Positions 36,965 to 49,994 of a DNA stretch of 64,000 nucleotides are shown piece by piece. The notes beneath the pieces were generated by a model. The model was not told where the DNA came from. It saw only the letters and a list, made by a program, of their open reading frames with translations, and did no database searches. Made by a program: the position numbers and the translations under genes. Source of the stretch: Panulirus ornatus (lineage: Eukaryota > Arthropoda > Malacostraca > Decapoda > Palinuridae); NCBI RefSeq assembly GCF_036320965.1, contig NC_092271.1, forward strand, positions 28,467,036 through 28,531,035, in the 5' to 3' direction. How positions within the stretch are numbered: position 1 is the first letter of the stretch; every line of letters begins with the position of its first letter.

Positions 36965-39656
36965 GAGATGCAAGGAACGTCACCCACAAGCCAGCCTCAA
37001 GCAACACCTCGTCATGGGTGAGTCTACGTCGGTGTGCTATTTCCCCGTCACAACACCACAGAGTGGACCAACACAGCGGATGATTCCAACACGAGCGGTG
37101 AGCACGTGTGGCACGCGTTCACACTCTGCCGACCCGACCCGGAGTCTCGCCACACTTGTTTCTCACACGAACTCCACTAAACAATGTTTCCATTACGGAC
37201 CCAACAAGCCGGAGGGGGAGGAGGACGAGAACGAGGAGGAAGTGGAAGAGGAGGTGGAGGAGAAGCAGGAGATAAGGGGAAGGAGGACAAAAATTCGGAT
37301 AATGACACATGTTCGTGATCGGCCGGGATGTGGTGGGAAGGGTTGCATTCTCAGACTGAACACACGAGGAGACCCATAAGCCAATCTGGTTACAGAACTA
37401 CCCACCTCTGCAAGGACACACCAGCCCACCGAGCACAGGTACATCCCCAGGACAGCCTTGGTTCCAGACCCATGTGAACAGGAAGACAGGCCAGACCATA
37501 GTCCACGTACTGTTGATAGGGAGAGAGACAGATGAGGGGGAGAGGATGGGGTCTGGAAGGCGAAAGCAAACATGAGGAGAAAAGACGAGGGAGTGATCCA
37601 GATGATAGCAGGTGGGGGGGCACCCACGGTAGGTCGGCGGGAGGAAGATGGGGGCCTCCCATTGTGGACCACCTGGCAGATGGTGGGAGGAGCCTCCCAG
37701 AGACCACACCTGGTCCAGTCAGCCACTACTAAAAACATGAAGGTCTTCAGGGATAATCATTATATGTACAATTCAGCTTCCTACTGTTAGATTCGGATCG
37801 TTGAAGGCTAGCAATACTCTTACAACAGTTCTATATCCAATGCTGTACACTGTTCATTACTTTCTCAATACAGCCCACTACTGCATCCCATCTCCTACTA
37901 GAGAGCTTGAGGCTTGTAAGTTGCTCCAGGGTGTCTAGAGGTATGCCTCACCAACTTCCACCAACTACAATTTTCATCAGTCGTACTCTAGTGTAGCAGG
38001 TTCAGTAATGCAGACCAAATGACAATATGGAACACACATCCAGTGCTACAGCCTGGCCGTTTCTCCACGGTGGGAAACAGAGCAAAGATGCTGCTTGTGT
38101 AACGCCATTACAAAGCAGGCCAAAATGGTAACGTCTGGATGCCGGCGTTGAAACGTTGTCTGCGAGTGGTAAGAGGAGACTCACGGTAATGTTATCATAT
38201 CATAATGGGACAAGTGACTGTCAAATAAGCTTCTCTAACGAGAGTCATTTCTCGCTCTCTGACGTTCCAGAACCAATCAAATTAACATCTGTTATATCAG
38301 TATTTATATGAATAACGAGAGCGCCACTTATGGAGTGAACCAGGCATTTCAAAGTTGTTTGACTGGGTTCGTAAAGGAAGCAGATCGCTTAGAAAACCAT
38401 GATGCGGAGGTGGACATGATAAGGACCACTCAAATATCTTGTATGAAACTCGTCTGGTTAGGAGGAGGTCCAGGAAGCTACCATCCTATACACTACAAAG
38501 CCGGAGGAAGTAAACAAAGTAAACTCAAAGCATCAAGCGACCTGCTAACCGAGCAAAGCAAATCCGTCTCTCCATCAGCTGTCGGATGCACCTCCTCCTC
38601 AGAACTATAAACTATCACTGAGGGAGCCACAGGTGGACGTGAGGAACGGTTAGGAGTGGCAGAAGGGAAGGTCGGAGGTGTGGGATAAATCATGGAGAGG
38701 AGGCAACATGGACACGGTTGGGGAAACAGAGCAGGGAGCAGGAGAGAAACAGACGAGAATGTGGGGTGTATTTCTTTCCTACCCAGCACCACCCCGGAAG
38801 CCAGCAGGCGCGGAACGTGGGAGAGGTGGGGTGGCTGCCGTATATATACCGAGTTGTGTTCCCTGCTCTCCTACCAGTTTGTTTTTCACGACACACAAAG
38901 ACCGCCAGTCCTGGCATGGAGGGTGTAAGATGGTTCCAGTAACCACAACACTCCCAAGTCAGGATAGCAATACTTCCCTTAGAGGATACTGTTTACAACC
39001 TACTGACACGGAGCGCCCTGCCGGCCGTCTACAACCTAATCACTATTCAAGTAGCCGGTAGATCATACAACTGTTGGCAGCATAAGCAAGTGGCATTTCA
39101 CCATGTGCACTACTCCACCAATGTTTACATCTTTTCCCCAGCACGTGGCAGTAGAGCACACGTGCTACTACAGTAATGTTTCCTCTCTATTCTTAGCATG
39201 ACACTTCGATATTGGCTATTATGACCGTCCCAGGGAGCCCTGCAGGTCACCTGGTAAACCACCTACACTGATGTTGACTCTTCTCTCCACCATCCTTCCT
39301 CCTGGCCTCTCTTCTCCAACTTTTACTCTCATCAATTAGCTGTGGTGTTTGCCTGACACATATCGGGAAAGGCAAGTACCATGCTGAACACTATATCACC
39401 TACTGGTTACGTGAGCAGGAAAAACGAAGTGAGGCGGGTGGGATGGGGGACTATCCTGAGGAGAAAGAGATCAAGAAAACAAAGAGGTACGACCTGAGGT
39501 CTTAGGAAGTGACGAGTACTGGCTATGGATCAACAGTAACGGTCAGCCAGGGACTGCCCCTTGGCCTGGAGCAGCAGCAATAGTGGAATAAGGAAACATA
39601 GGACATTGAACAAGGGATTCGACACCCCTTTCCACATCCGCCTTCTTGATGCCTGT

Positions 39657-39659
<3 letters not shown>
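36965..39659. other. Unannotated non-coding stretch
   Basis: A GA-rich run at about 37205-37290 gives a Glu-rich frame (37014-37379) with no domain. Frames at 37193-37790 and 38308-39061 are not recognised. No splice-bounded coding exon is convincing. Confidence 0.4.

Positions 39660-39719
<60 letters not shown>
39660..39719. repeat. (CT)n microsatellite
   Basis: About 29 CT dinucleotides. Confidence 0.97.
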
Positions 39720-39720
<1 letters not shown>

Positions 39721-41061
39721 CTGTTTACACCTCTGACCCAGGAAGTTGTCTTATCTTTCTGCCAGAGCCACACGTGGGCTGCTGGCTTCCAGTCCACAAA
39801 CATACGATCTTTCTTCCACCTCACACACAACAAACACTAGACAACGCCTGACCCGCATATCTCGCTTTCCGTCACTTCAGATTCTCCTGTGGTTGACTAT
39901 CATTCGTTCCATGGAAAGTTTCTCAACGCTGGCAGGACTTTGGGAGTTTCTAAAACTCGTGCGTATCGTCGTGCACGTGGATCATTCAGTCGCGTTCATG
40001 GGGACACCCCATGTGGCCGTGCCCTCTACCCACCACCGTCCATTGCTGATCCTCTGTACCAGACAATATACAAGTCCACTGACGGTCTCACACAGTAGTG
40101 TAGGAGTAAGGTGCGGAGGGAACTCATTTGGCGAGGTATGGAGAGGCAAACAGGATGATGATGATGATTACATACGTATCAAGGATACGTCCGAAACCGA
40201 AGATGATCACGCATGGCGTGAAGTGGCATCCCTGACCCAGAAGCTGGGAGAGGGGCACGCAGTGGCTCGACGCACCACCACAAACACGTCCACTCGAACC
40301 GCCGGTGGAGGGGCCACCCACACCAATCAAAACCTATACAGAAACTTGTTACAGCACTCCTACCACCAGCACCACCACCATGTGTTTCCTCTGAGTGGCT
40401 GTAAACCTGGCTACACTTGAAGTCTGGGACACCGCTCCACCAACAGCCCCCACAGCCCTTTCTACACCTCCAGAGATCTACACGAGATAAACGGTGGTCA
40501 CATGGCGTCGCTAACTACCAAACATGTCCACATCCACGGGTGTCAAAGTCTGTGGCAGTGTAGAAGCAGGTCTTTCCTTGTTCGTCCATCTAAACACTAC
40601 GCTCAGTCACATCACCCCAAACCGAAAAATATACCATACTATAACACAACGGCCAAGCAATGTTTCTGGTCATTAAACAATAAAACCCGTAGTGGGGAAT
40701 CTATAATGTGCCCTGATCCATTTTCAGAGGTCAACGGCTCCCCGGTGACCGTCCACATCAAACGTCATCGTTCTCACATACACCACCAGACTACACCTTG
40801 TGTTGACCTCAGATCCGTGCCTTGGGAGGCACCAGGCCTTAGCAGCACAATGCTCGACATTACCTTGGGACTCACAAGGTAACACCTCCCATTACGGGGA
40901 AGTGAGAGAAGCTGCGCCCGTAAGATCCTGCCTTATACTGGCTTGGTGAGGGCCATCACCCAGCCTGCCTCATGCTACACCCACCGATAACAGCCTGTCT
41001 TATCGCGACACACACTACTATGTACCATCACCCTATCTTCCACGTGTTAACTGTCAACTGG

Positions 41062-41065
<4 letters not shown>
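39720..41065. other. Unannotated non-coding stretch
   Basis: A 224-codon plus frame (39746-40420) spans most of this, but it has no recognised motif, mixed composition and a (GAT)5 run at about 40155-40169. I regard it as chance. Confidence 0.35.

Positions 41066-41099
<34 letters not shown>
41066..41099. repeat. (GT)n microsatellite
   Basis: About 16 GT dinucleotides. Confidence 0.93.
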
Positions 41100-41101
<2 letters not shown>

Positions 41102-41496
41102 ATGACGGTAACATTATAGACAAATGGAGAAAAAATACAAGCTGGAAATGACCTCTGGAGAACGTACAGCATGCTGGGAGTTGGTTGGGGCTAAATGTCA
41201 CAATTACGAGTGTTTCCTTCCTCTCAGATCAGGGTCAGGACACAGGTACATTATGTGGCCCATGTAGTGGTCCAGGTACGAGAGGTCCAAATGAGAGTCC
41301 ACACGACTGTAGGCACTGATGCAGGAGCAGCAACTCCAGCAGGAGTCTCATGGTTATTGTTAGGGTCCATACAGGGGGACCCAGGCATCCTGGTGGAAGG
41401 TAGTAGTGAGGTCCCGTAACACATAACACCATCAAAGGTCACAATACCAACAACCAAACAACTTAGTAAACAACACCAGTAAAATGACCGACATCA

Positions 41497-41849
41497 AAAG
41501 ATGCGGCACCAAGATAAACCACCAGGTACCATAACCAACAACAGATGCGGCATCAAGATAAACCACCAGGTACCATAACCAACAACAGATGCGGCATCAA
41601 GATAAACCAACAGGTACCATAACCAACAACAGATGCGGCATCAAGATAAACCAACAGGTACCATAACCAACAACAGATGCGGCATCAAGATAAACCACCA
41701 GGTACCATAACCAACAACAGATGCGGCATCAAGATAAACCAACAGGTACCATAACCAACAACAGATGCGGCATCAAGATAAACCACCAGGTACCATAACC
41801 AACAACAGATGCGGCACCAAGATAAACCAACAGGCACCATGACTAACAA
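41497..41849. repeat. 44-bp minisatellite, 8 copies
   Basis: AGATGCGGCATCAAGATAAA starts copies at 41499, 41543, 41587, 41631, 41675, 41719, 41763 and 41807. Copies alternate ACCACCAGG and ACCAACAGG variants; the first and last are the most diverged (GGCACC). Confidence 0.96.
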
Positions 41850-43414
41850 AAGTGCACCATATAATCAATACTGAAGACACGGTACTCGAGCGGCAGCAGG
41901 AACAGCAAGCAGTACAGTGAGGGTACCAGTGTCATTAACAAGATACACAGTACCGTCATGTATAACGAAGCCGAAGCCGACCCACCCTGCAGTAGAGGTG
42001 AGGCACCTCGCCAATCACGATGGTACAATCCTCTGACGTAATGCGAACCAAATACACTGGCTCCTGACAGTTGTTCTTTCACCAGTAAAATGATAATACA
42101 GTTCAGTCATTCCCAGGAAAAAAAATGAAGTTATAGCAGAGGAGTGTAGGTGCTACGTCATGCCTTCAGTAAAGATTTTATACTTTGTTAATATGGAGGA
42201 AGAGGATAGATGATGAGGAACATGTTAAGATATGCAATCTTACATATGGTTATTTGCCACTTTTCAGAAAGAAAAAGATACTTTAAATATCAATATTATC
42301 ATATTCATATTCTTATGCTTCATTTGAGAAATTCATGAGCCTATATGTATAAACATAGTCGAAGAATGAAAAAAATACTTATATTTTTTCCAGTATTATT
42401 ACATAATTCATATTTGACCGAGACTCCTACAGTTTTGGCTAATGTATGTTCCACGATGTGCAGGTGAGGGCGTTCCCTCTCCCTAACGCTACCCAGTGAC
42501 CGACCGTATAACCAGTCCTCAGTCATCAACAAGTCTCAAAATGTTGCACCTTTCTTTATCATCAGTAGTTTCTTATTCTTTTGGGCCTCTAAGTTCCAAA
42601 CTGTTAGCCACTGCCATTCAACATGATCATTTCTTATTCTTATAAAATCTCTACGAGGTATTACACTCGATCACAGATTGCTATATATAGTTAGTTGCTT
42701 TGACCTCAGCATCTGCTATTCCATTATCGATGATACCAAAAACGTCCAGAATCATTCACTACTCTTGTGTTTCTAATGCATGGCAGAGGAGGAAGAGAAA
42801 TCAAGTTAAGGAGGAGTCTGGTATGGAAGGAAATGGAGGAACCAGTAGTTAATAATGGTAGCAACACTTTAAGTTTATCAATCATAACATGAAGTTCAAA
42901 ATAAAGTCAACCGACTGTCATTCAAAGAATGTGTGCGCAGACACTGTCTGAGCAGTTTACACCAAATGGTCAGAGGTCAAGCACAGTGACATTCACTACT
43001 CTGAGGAAGCACCAGCACGAGACCACTAGAGGCCAACCTAACCACACCGTCCCGGTCCCACCACCTCACCGCACGGAACCTTCACGGCCTAGAATAATAC
43101 GTCAGCAAACACACACACACACGATCTGATACACTGCATTCATCAATTCAATGATACATCAATTTTCTTCGACGTAAACCTGCAGCAGCAACGGCACATG
43201 TGAGAGTCCAGGTGGCGTGACACGTCAACCCACGGCAGGTTGTGTGGGAGGCGCGGCGCGGCAACACAGCCCTGGTGATCGCTCCATGACGGACAATTAC
43301 ACATCTTTTTACACAGTACTTACCGTCACCATACTACAACTACTATACCTCCCACACGGGTTATGTGATAGGTTGTTGCTGGCTGGCTACAATCAGCCCT
43401 AAAGCCCCTGAGCA
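41850..43414. other. Unannotated non-coding stretch
   Basis: AT-leaning between 42090 and 42760. No gene or repeat recognised. Confidence 0.4.
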
Positions 43415-43490
43415 CAATGGTATGACCCTTGGGTAAGATGGCCCGACATAAGGTGGGTCAGCCGTCAAACCCAAGGGTTGTCATGTTGTC
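43415..43490. mobile_element. Dispersed-repeat-like segment with inverted ends
   Basis: TATGACCCTTGGGT (43421-43434) and ACCCAAGGGTTGTCAT (43469-43484) are imperfect inverted repeats about 34 bp apart around GGTGGGTCAGCCGTC. I remember very similar segments in many decapod transcripts and introns, so this is probably an interspersed repeat. It begins about 95 bp past the KAT6 donor. Confidence 0.4.
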
Positions 43491-43584
43491 GTGAAGGACT
43501 CATGGTAACCAGCCGGAGGTATACAACCAAGGTTCTACAGAGTACGTAGTACGTCAACAATAAGTGTGGCAGGAGGGTACTCAC

Positions 43585-44049
43585 CTGGAGGTGGGAGTCG
43601 CTGGCGTTCTGAGGACGGTCACGAATCTGGATGCCCAGGTCGTCATCGTCGTCCTCGTCGCCGCCAGCCAGTAATTTTTTCGCGGCTGGCGGTCTACCGG
43701 CAGACTTGCGGTGCTTAGCGAGGGTGCCGAGCGTGAAGACCTTCCCGGTTTGGGCCAGGAAGCCCCGTTGGAGGGCTCGCTTGATGGCGTGGCGCACCAG
43801 GGTTGGCATCTGGGGGTCGTCCAGGGCGGAGGCATGGCTCTGCAGGTTGGAGGTGATCTCCTTGAGCGTACCACCCTCGGGACCCAGCTCCCGCACCGCC
43901 CGCACCACCTTGCCCACAAGGTCGGCCGCCCGCGAGCTGGCCGTGGGCGTGCGAACGCTCACCCGACCCGTCCGAAGGGGCGGGTTCTTGGGGTCGGCGT
44001 ACGACTCTATCCCTTTGTTCTCGATGTAGAGGATAGCGCCCGCATCCAC
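43585..44049 (-). CDS. KAT6: KAT6 (MOZ/MORF/enok) histone acetyltransferase, second coding exon
   Basis: This exon gives residues 87-241 of a MYST-family lysine acetyltransferase, a nuclear chromatin protein whose family acetylates histone H3. It completes the first winged helix (VDAGAILYIENKGIESYADP, about 87-107). It then encodes an H15-like second winged helix (about 126-199; VGKVVRAVRELGPEGGTLKE ... HAIKRALQRGFL). After that come a basic AT-hook-like stretch around SAGRPPAAKK (199-213) and an acidic DEDDDDD run (217-223). Both domains align with the KAT6A/B N-terminus, including the QKQRP ... NKG--SY-DP-NP signature shared with the other exon. The minus-strand acceptor is a long pyrimidine tract ending CCCCCTCAG; the donor is CAG/GTGAGT. 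The length of 465 nt keeps phase 0 at both ends. GC content is much higher than in the AT-rich intron toward 50 kb. Open frames in other registers here are shadows. Confidence 0.93.
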
Positions 44050-46550
44050 CTGAGGGGGAGGGAGGAAACACAACACTTGAGTCCTTTGTTGATGACGTCG
44101 CCCCAGGGAGGACCTGCCCGACCTTGGCTCGGACCCACACCCATCCTTTCCCCACCATCTCCCCCACCCACACCCATCCCTCCACCACAACCGTCCATCC
44201 ACTACCTCTCCCACTCTAAAACCTGCCCCAACTACATCACCCTCCACAACTCTCCCACCGACATTCGTCTCTGCAAAACTTACCCCACCTAAAACAGTCC
44301 CCACCTACAACCGTCCCATGACAACTTACGCCACCCACACCTATCCCACGATCATCACAAACTAGACCCGTCTCATAACCACCTGTCCCACCAACACCCG
44401 TCCCTCTACACCATACCCTACGCACATCGGTACCTCCAACAACTGCCCTACCCACACATGTCCCACCAACACCTCCCCACCACTTCCCCTGTTCCATCCC
44501 TCTACTACCAACTCCAACACAAGTCTCTGCAAAACCTTCCCCAACCACAACCGTCCCTCTAATACCTATATGCGTCCTTCCATTAACTGTTCTATCACCA
44601 CCCTGACCAGTCTGTCTACCACTAACCTTCCCAACTCCCCCCCCCCCCCACACACACACACAATGTCAACCGTCCCTCCACTATACGCATTCCAAACTGA
44701 TCTCCACCATCCTCAGCCAGTTTCCACATCCTCCCCACCTTCCTGCCACCCAGCTGCTCTAAGCACACTGCCCTAATTACCACCCTCCACGTCTCTCCAC
44801 TCCCCAATCCCCCAGCATCAGCTCAGTGCTCGTGCCCATCCCGGCCCTGCCACCACTGCTGGTCCACATCCGGCGGTCCGGCCGGCTCACTTGTTGCGTC
44901 ATCCGCCCCGCCCCACCACCCACTCACACCTTCCCTCCCTCCCTCCCTACCCGATGCCTGACCCTCCAATTAAAGCCCCTCCTGTCGTGCCTGGGCCGCG
45001 GGGAGCGTAGGTCAAGCACCCCTGGCGGGTGGTGCCGCCACAACCACCACCAGCTGCCCCCAACCCAACCTAGTGTAAACACCTAACCACGTGACCTTCC
45101 TCCGTGTGACCGTTCCCCTTCCACGTCGTACCCCCGTGCCTAACCCTCACCCTCCACGTGCCTCCGTGCCCACCAGTTCCAGTAAGTGCCGTCCCTCCTA
45201 CCATGTGGATAACCCCTCCTTTCACATACCCCGTACCCTTCGATCTTTCCACACACCCCGTGTCCTTCGCTCCCTCCACGTGTTGTACATACCTGTTGTA
45301 CACACCACCACCAAGTGGGACCATCCCTGCTGGACACCTCCATGAACCACCCGTACTGTGCACAACCACCACCATGTGGTACCACCCCTACCATACACAT
45401 GACGATCATCTACCATCCCTGCTGGACACCATCATATGCCAATCCTACTAAAGAAACAACAATAATACTACCCCTACTATACACACCACTATCATGTATA
45501 GCCCCCTACTATATACACATTCACATGTACCACTCCCACTATACAGAAGAACACCATGTAAAATCTTATTACACACAAAAACACCATGCTAACCCCCCCA
45601 CGCCCTATCCCCTCTATACACACATAAAGTCGCATTACATACAGCATCAGCAGGTACAACCTGTTACCACACACTAAAATACACACCATCAAGAACTATC
45701 ACTGTTGCAATACCTCCACAAATGACGTCAATGAAGTATCCTTACCTCTAATAATCTGTCCTCATAACTGCCATGTCCAACATCCACCTCCATAATCTCA
45801 AATGCTGTTATGTGAATCATCAATCAAGCTATTTGCTTATGTCCACTACCTGCCTCTGTAACCTTGTTACTGCTGTATACTATCTATCCTTATGGCCAGA
45901 ACGCTGTCATCTCCACCATTCATCCTACATACTCATAGCTGTCGTGTCAACCATCTGTCCTCATAAACTCATAGCTTTCAACTACCTGTCCCCATAACTT
46001 CACAGTTCCCCTGTCAATGACGTCCATATAATCTCACAGCTGCGAGTTCAACCATCTTTCCTCATAACCTCAAGCTGACTACTTAATTCAATAATCAATA
46101 CTCACAACCTAACAACTGACAGATACATCAACAATTCTTACTAACTTCTACCTCCTTCGTCGTAAGTAAACTTATCTATCTTAAAAACCCAACCAAGCAT
46201 GTCAGGTGATGTCCTAACAGCAGTTTGGTCATGTACAAGTTCTCACAAGTTATTGGCATACCAACTACCATCTCTATAACCTCGAACATGCATGCAAATG
46301 CAGGTTACCTCCCCATCCTATCTTTGGTGTTCAGGTGTTATCATCCACAGTGAAGAATGGTAACAACAAACTATAGAAAGAGTGGTAGGCAGCAGCTGCT
46401 GTGGCTAATAATGATAATAAAATGGCTAAAACTGAAGGAAACAAATACAAGGTGGCATTACCTATGTCTGCAAGTAACATTTCAAACAAAAATGGTCAGA
46501 TGTTATTTACATATGCACTGGACAAATGAAGCAAAGAAAACAATTTGAAC

Positions 46551-46638
46551 AAAATTATCAATAATAATAACAATAATAATAATTTTTTTTTTTTTTTGCT
46601 TTGTCGCTGTCTCCCGCAATAATAATAAATAATAAATT
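46551..46638. repeat. Interrupted (AAT)n tract
   Basis: AAT/AAC repeats at 46551-46582 and 46618-46638 flank the 36-bp insertion listed next. Confidence 0.85.
46583..46618 (-). mobile_element. Ultra-short 3' tail of a non-LTR retrotransposon inside (AAT)n
   Basis: A run of 15 T followed by GCTTTGTCGCTGTCTCCCGC is the minus-strand 3' end and poly-A tail of the element family at 29339-29917. Nothing more of the element is present. Confidence 0.65.
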
Positions 46639-48983
46639 ATAAAAAAAATCATCCAACTGTATCAACTCTATAGAGACCATGACATATGAACTCTATGATC
46701 AATAACCGCCTTTCATTATCTACTTGGGAGGGGAGAGTCCTATGTATTATTCTTTTTATATATCAAGTCACTTTAAGGTACACCACTACAGACAAGAATG
46801 TAAATGTAAATGAGTGGATGGTGAGATACAAATGTATACTAAATTATTATATCAAGGCTCTCATTCTAATTGGGACAAAATAATGTCTCCACACCATCAC
46901 TTAGAGCAAACTAAATGGCTGCTTAGGTCATTTTTCCGGCCATAGACACATGTGCAACATCTGGTAAGCACATCAATTACCCTCATAAATTCACGATCTT
47001 CACAAGATTCTACTCTCACAACAAGAATGTTGCTGTTGCATATATTATGCCTCATAATCATATCATGTTAACCAGACTCCTTTTGCCAAGATAAACATCA
47101 GCCCTCATTACTTAAAGTACAACTATTAAGATAATGATTGGCCCGTGGAACTAACTACTGCCAAGATGATAACTAATCAGTCCTCATAGCTGACTATGGC
47201 TACAAAGACAATTGGTGTGTTCATAACCTAAATACTGTTATGACAGTATCATACCATATCCTAACAGCAGCTATGAGGATAAATTATTAGCTTCCATTAC
47301 ATAACTGTAGTCAGGATAATCATCTGCAAGGCCAAATCATTACTATCATTTATATTAAGTCCTATAAACCTAAGTGATTCTTTCACATGCAATGATCTTT
47401 ATGGCTGACTTCCTCATAACAAATCATACTATATGACCAACCTGATTATTTTCAAACAAATTTGTGTTGTTTTAGCCATTGTTCTAATAAGCTACCTACA
47501 TGCGTCCCCATCCCCAAGGTCTGCACACCCACGGCACACGTGTGACTGTTGTTTCTCACAATTTCTGTGTGGAGACTAGCCACTGAAGGACTGGCTGTAA
47601 ACATGCCATCTTCCCTTGAACAGATATGCAATGGAAGTCTCTTCTTCCTTTTGTTTTTTCCTTTTCACATAACCTTTCTTCCTTTAGAAGTCAGGTCAAC
47701 ATAACACCTGGAGCCCTGATTACGATCTTTCCATATCTTTTTTTTTTCTCCAAGATGGCCTTACCTGAGGGACATTCTGCCTGTGCCATGTCAAATTGCT
47801 AAGAAAAATAAAAAAATTACCTCTTCAGATATATTCTTCATACCTGAATCACTGTCACCAATAAAACTGCCATATCAACCTTGGTGTTCTTTGGAGACAA
47901 ATTCTAGTCATTCACTCATAACCCTAGAGGGGTATTTCATTCCTATGTTCACAAGTTTCATCCTACACACAGGGTCTAGGCTGATGGTAATGCATTTTTA
48001 CCAATGTATAATCCTTGGGTATGAATCCTACCTTGAATTCTCTTGTACAACCAGAGAAAATTGTAAACATGCAATTCACAAGATCTTTCAACCTCTTAAA
48101 AAACAAATAAGCGTTTAAATTTCAAGGTTCAGTTCATAAGAAATAATAATGAAACAAAGTACCTCAAGTCAAACATGATGTCATAAACTGTAATGACTGA
48201 ACAGCCATTTATTTCATGATGAACTGCTGCTGAGTAGGTATATTCTGCATATCTAAAAACCTAAAAGGTCATCGCCTCACCTAATAACCCACTGTAACTA
48301 CACGGCAATACTATCCGTTCTCAACTGCTTTTAATCTATCTTTTCTCAAAATCCAGTATAGCAGTTGTTGGTACCTTCTCCAAAAGGATATGTCTGCTTA
48401 GGGCCATCCAAAATCCAATCTAGAAAGTCCAAGTGACTTCTAAATATTTTTCGATACACAAAATGCACCTCAAGAATGAAGCATTTGTGAAACAATATGA
48501 ATGAAATTTACCATACCTTCATTCTGATTTTTCAATTAATTCCTTTCTAAAATATTAATAGCAATGAGTAAAAGTACTTTTGATGAATTCCCCTTAAAAA
48601 AAAGTATATTCTAAATGGGTGGTACTACAAGCAACCAACATTATCAAAAAATATATATTTGCAATTTCACGTATTTTCACAATTCATATACATCAACAGA
48701 ATCAAGATATTCTTACACATTCATCATTAAAAGGATTCTGAGTGAAACTTCCAATGCTATGGTACACAATATTACCTATCTCTCTAAACTGTAAATGTCC
48801 TCAAATCCTAAAAGCTGAGCCATAACTATCTCTAGAACTTAAAAGTAAGTTCTTAAAATGAAGCATAGGAGATAGTTATGAATGTAATGATATAAAAAGT
48901 GGTGCAGCTAACAATAACTTACAATGATATAAATGGACAAATAACAATGTGCCCTATGTATATGCAAAAGCATATACACAGCA

Positions 48984-49019
48984 TAGACTAAAATCAAGCA
49001 TCGGCTTGATTTTAGTCTA
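48984..49019. repeat. Perfect inverted repeat, 16-bp arms, 4-nt loop
   Basis: TAGACTAAAATCAAGC (48984-48999) and GCTTGATTTTAGTCTA (49004-49019) pair completely around ATCG. Transcribed on either strand it would form a tight hairpin. It is shorter than an animal pre-miRNA arm pair. Confidence 0.9.
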
Positions 49020-49994
49020 ATTAAATAATTAAGACTAAAAACCACAACAACTTGAGCTACAGATGAAAGATCTCATTCTTAATAAGATTTTTGAAAAGGT
49101 GAAGAATGCCTCACTCTGTACCCCAGTCAGGTATACTACATGGTATTATAGCTTCTTTGAAAACATTACAGAAAATAAAGATGGCAACAGACTGCAGAGT
49201 CAAAGCATAGGTCAATTTACAAAATAAAACACGAACATGAAATAGGGTTTGAACAAATGATGAGAGAAAATGCAATGATAATCTACTTAGTCTTGAGGAT
49301 AGTCACAAAAGAATATGGATTGATTCAGGCACAAACTGTGTGGGGTCATTTTAATAAGGAGAGAGGTCCTTATCTATTCCAAATTTTCATTGTCTTAGAT
49401 TGTTGGGACTTTTAGGTGCTATGGCTACTGACAGGAATCTGCCTTCAATTTTACATTATCAAAGAAATGTACAACAAATTATCAAGAGGGAATCTTTTGA
49501 ACATAAATCAGCTTGAAGGAACATGGATCTAAAACTGATCAAGGAATTAAGGAATTATAAAAGGGTATGCTCTTGGTTCAGGGCACCTTGCTGTCCAGTG
49601 TAAAGTACATTACTTTCACCATATGAAGCAGAAAATTATCTTAATCTATTTGTTGCAAAAACACCAAATTATGTGCATTAAAAACTATAGCTCTGGCTCA
49701 GAATACAAAAGTAAATTTCATATGCAGAAATCATGTAAAGTGTGTGTTCAAAATTGAAAATAAACTCAAGTTTGATAACATAAAGGTTCCCTGTGTCACC
49801 CAAAATTTTCAAGATACAAAATTAAGGTATATATTCAAAACATATAAAACAAATACACAAATTCCAAAATTTATGACAGCATATCCAAAGTATTAATGTA
49901 AATAACATAAATAATATGACTATAAATATAATTCCATCATTACTGAGAGGTAAAGTTATTCTGACCAACAACTACAAATTATGGAGGGTCTCAC

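Larger units (their letters stand above)
44050..49994 (-). other. KAT6: KAT6 intron between the two coding exons
   Basis: A 5.9-kb phase-0 intron with GTGAGA donor and CAG acceptor on the minus strand. About 44100-45700 is pyrimidine-rich on the plus strand, with degenerate CCCACCAACACC / CCACCACCATGTGG modules; 45700-46150 holds ~35-bp degenerate CTCATAACTCATAGCTGTC-like modules. From about 46.2 kb to the exon it is AT-rich and nearly repeat-free, apart from (AAT)n with a retroelement tail at 46.55-46.64 kb and a hairpin at 48984-49019. Confidence 0.85.

Noticed and set aside
39746..40420. 224-codon plus-strand frame
   Set aside because: No domain, no exon-like splice context that I can defend, and mixed low-complexity content.
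43631..44292. Plus-strand frames over the KAT6 exon (132 and 193 codons) and an out-of-frame minus frame (157 codons)
   Set aside because: They are shadows of the GC-rich exon; only the minus frame with both splice sites matches a known family.
43465..44304. The continuous 279-codon minus-strand frame as a single-exon gene
   Set aside because: The similarity to KAT6 starts at the CAG/GTGGAT acceptor and ends at the CAG/GTGAGT donor; the flanking parts are intron read-through.
47783..48118. 111-codon plus-strand frame in the KAT6 intron
   Set aside because: AT-rich, no motif, start context and splice sites unremarkable; likely chance.
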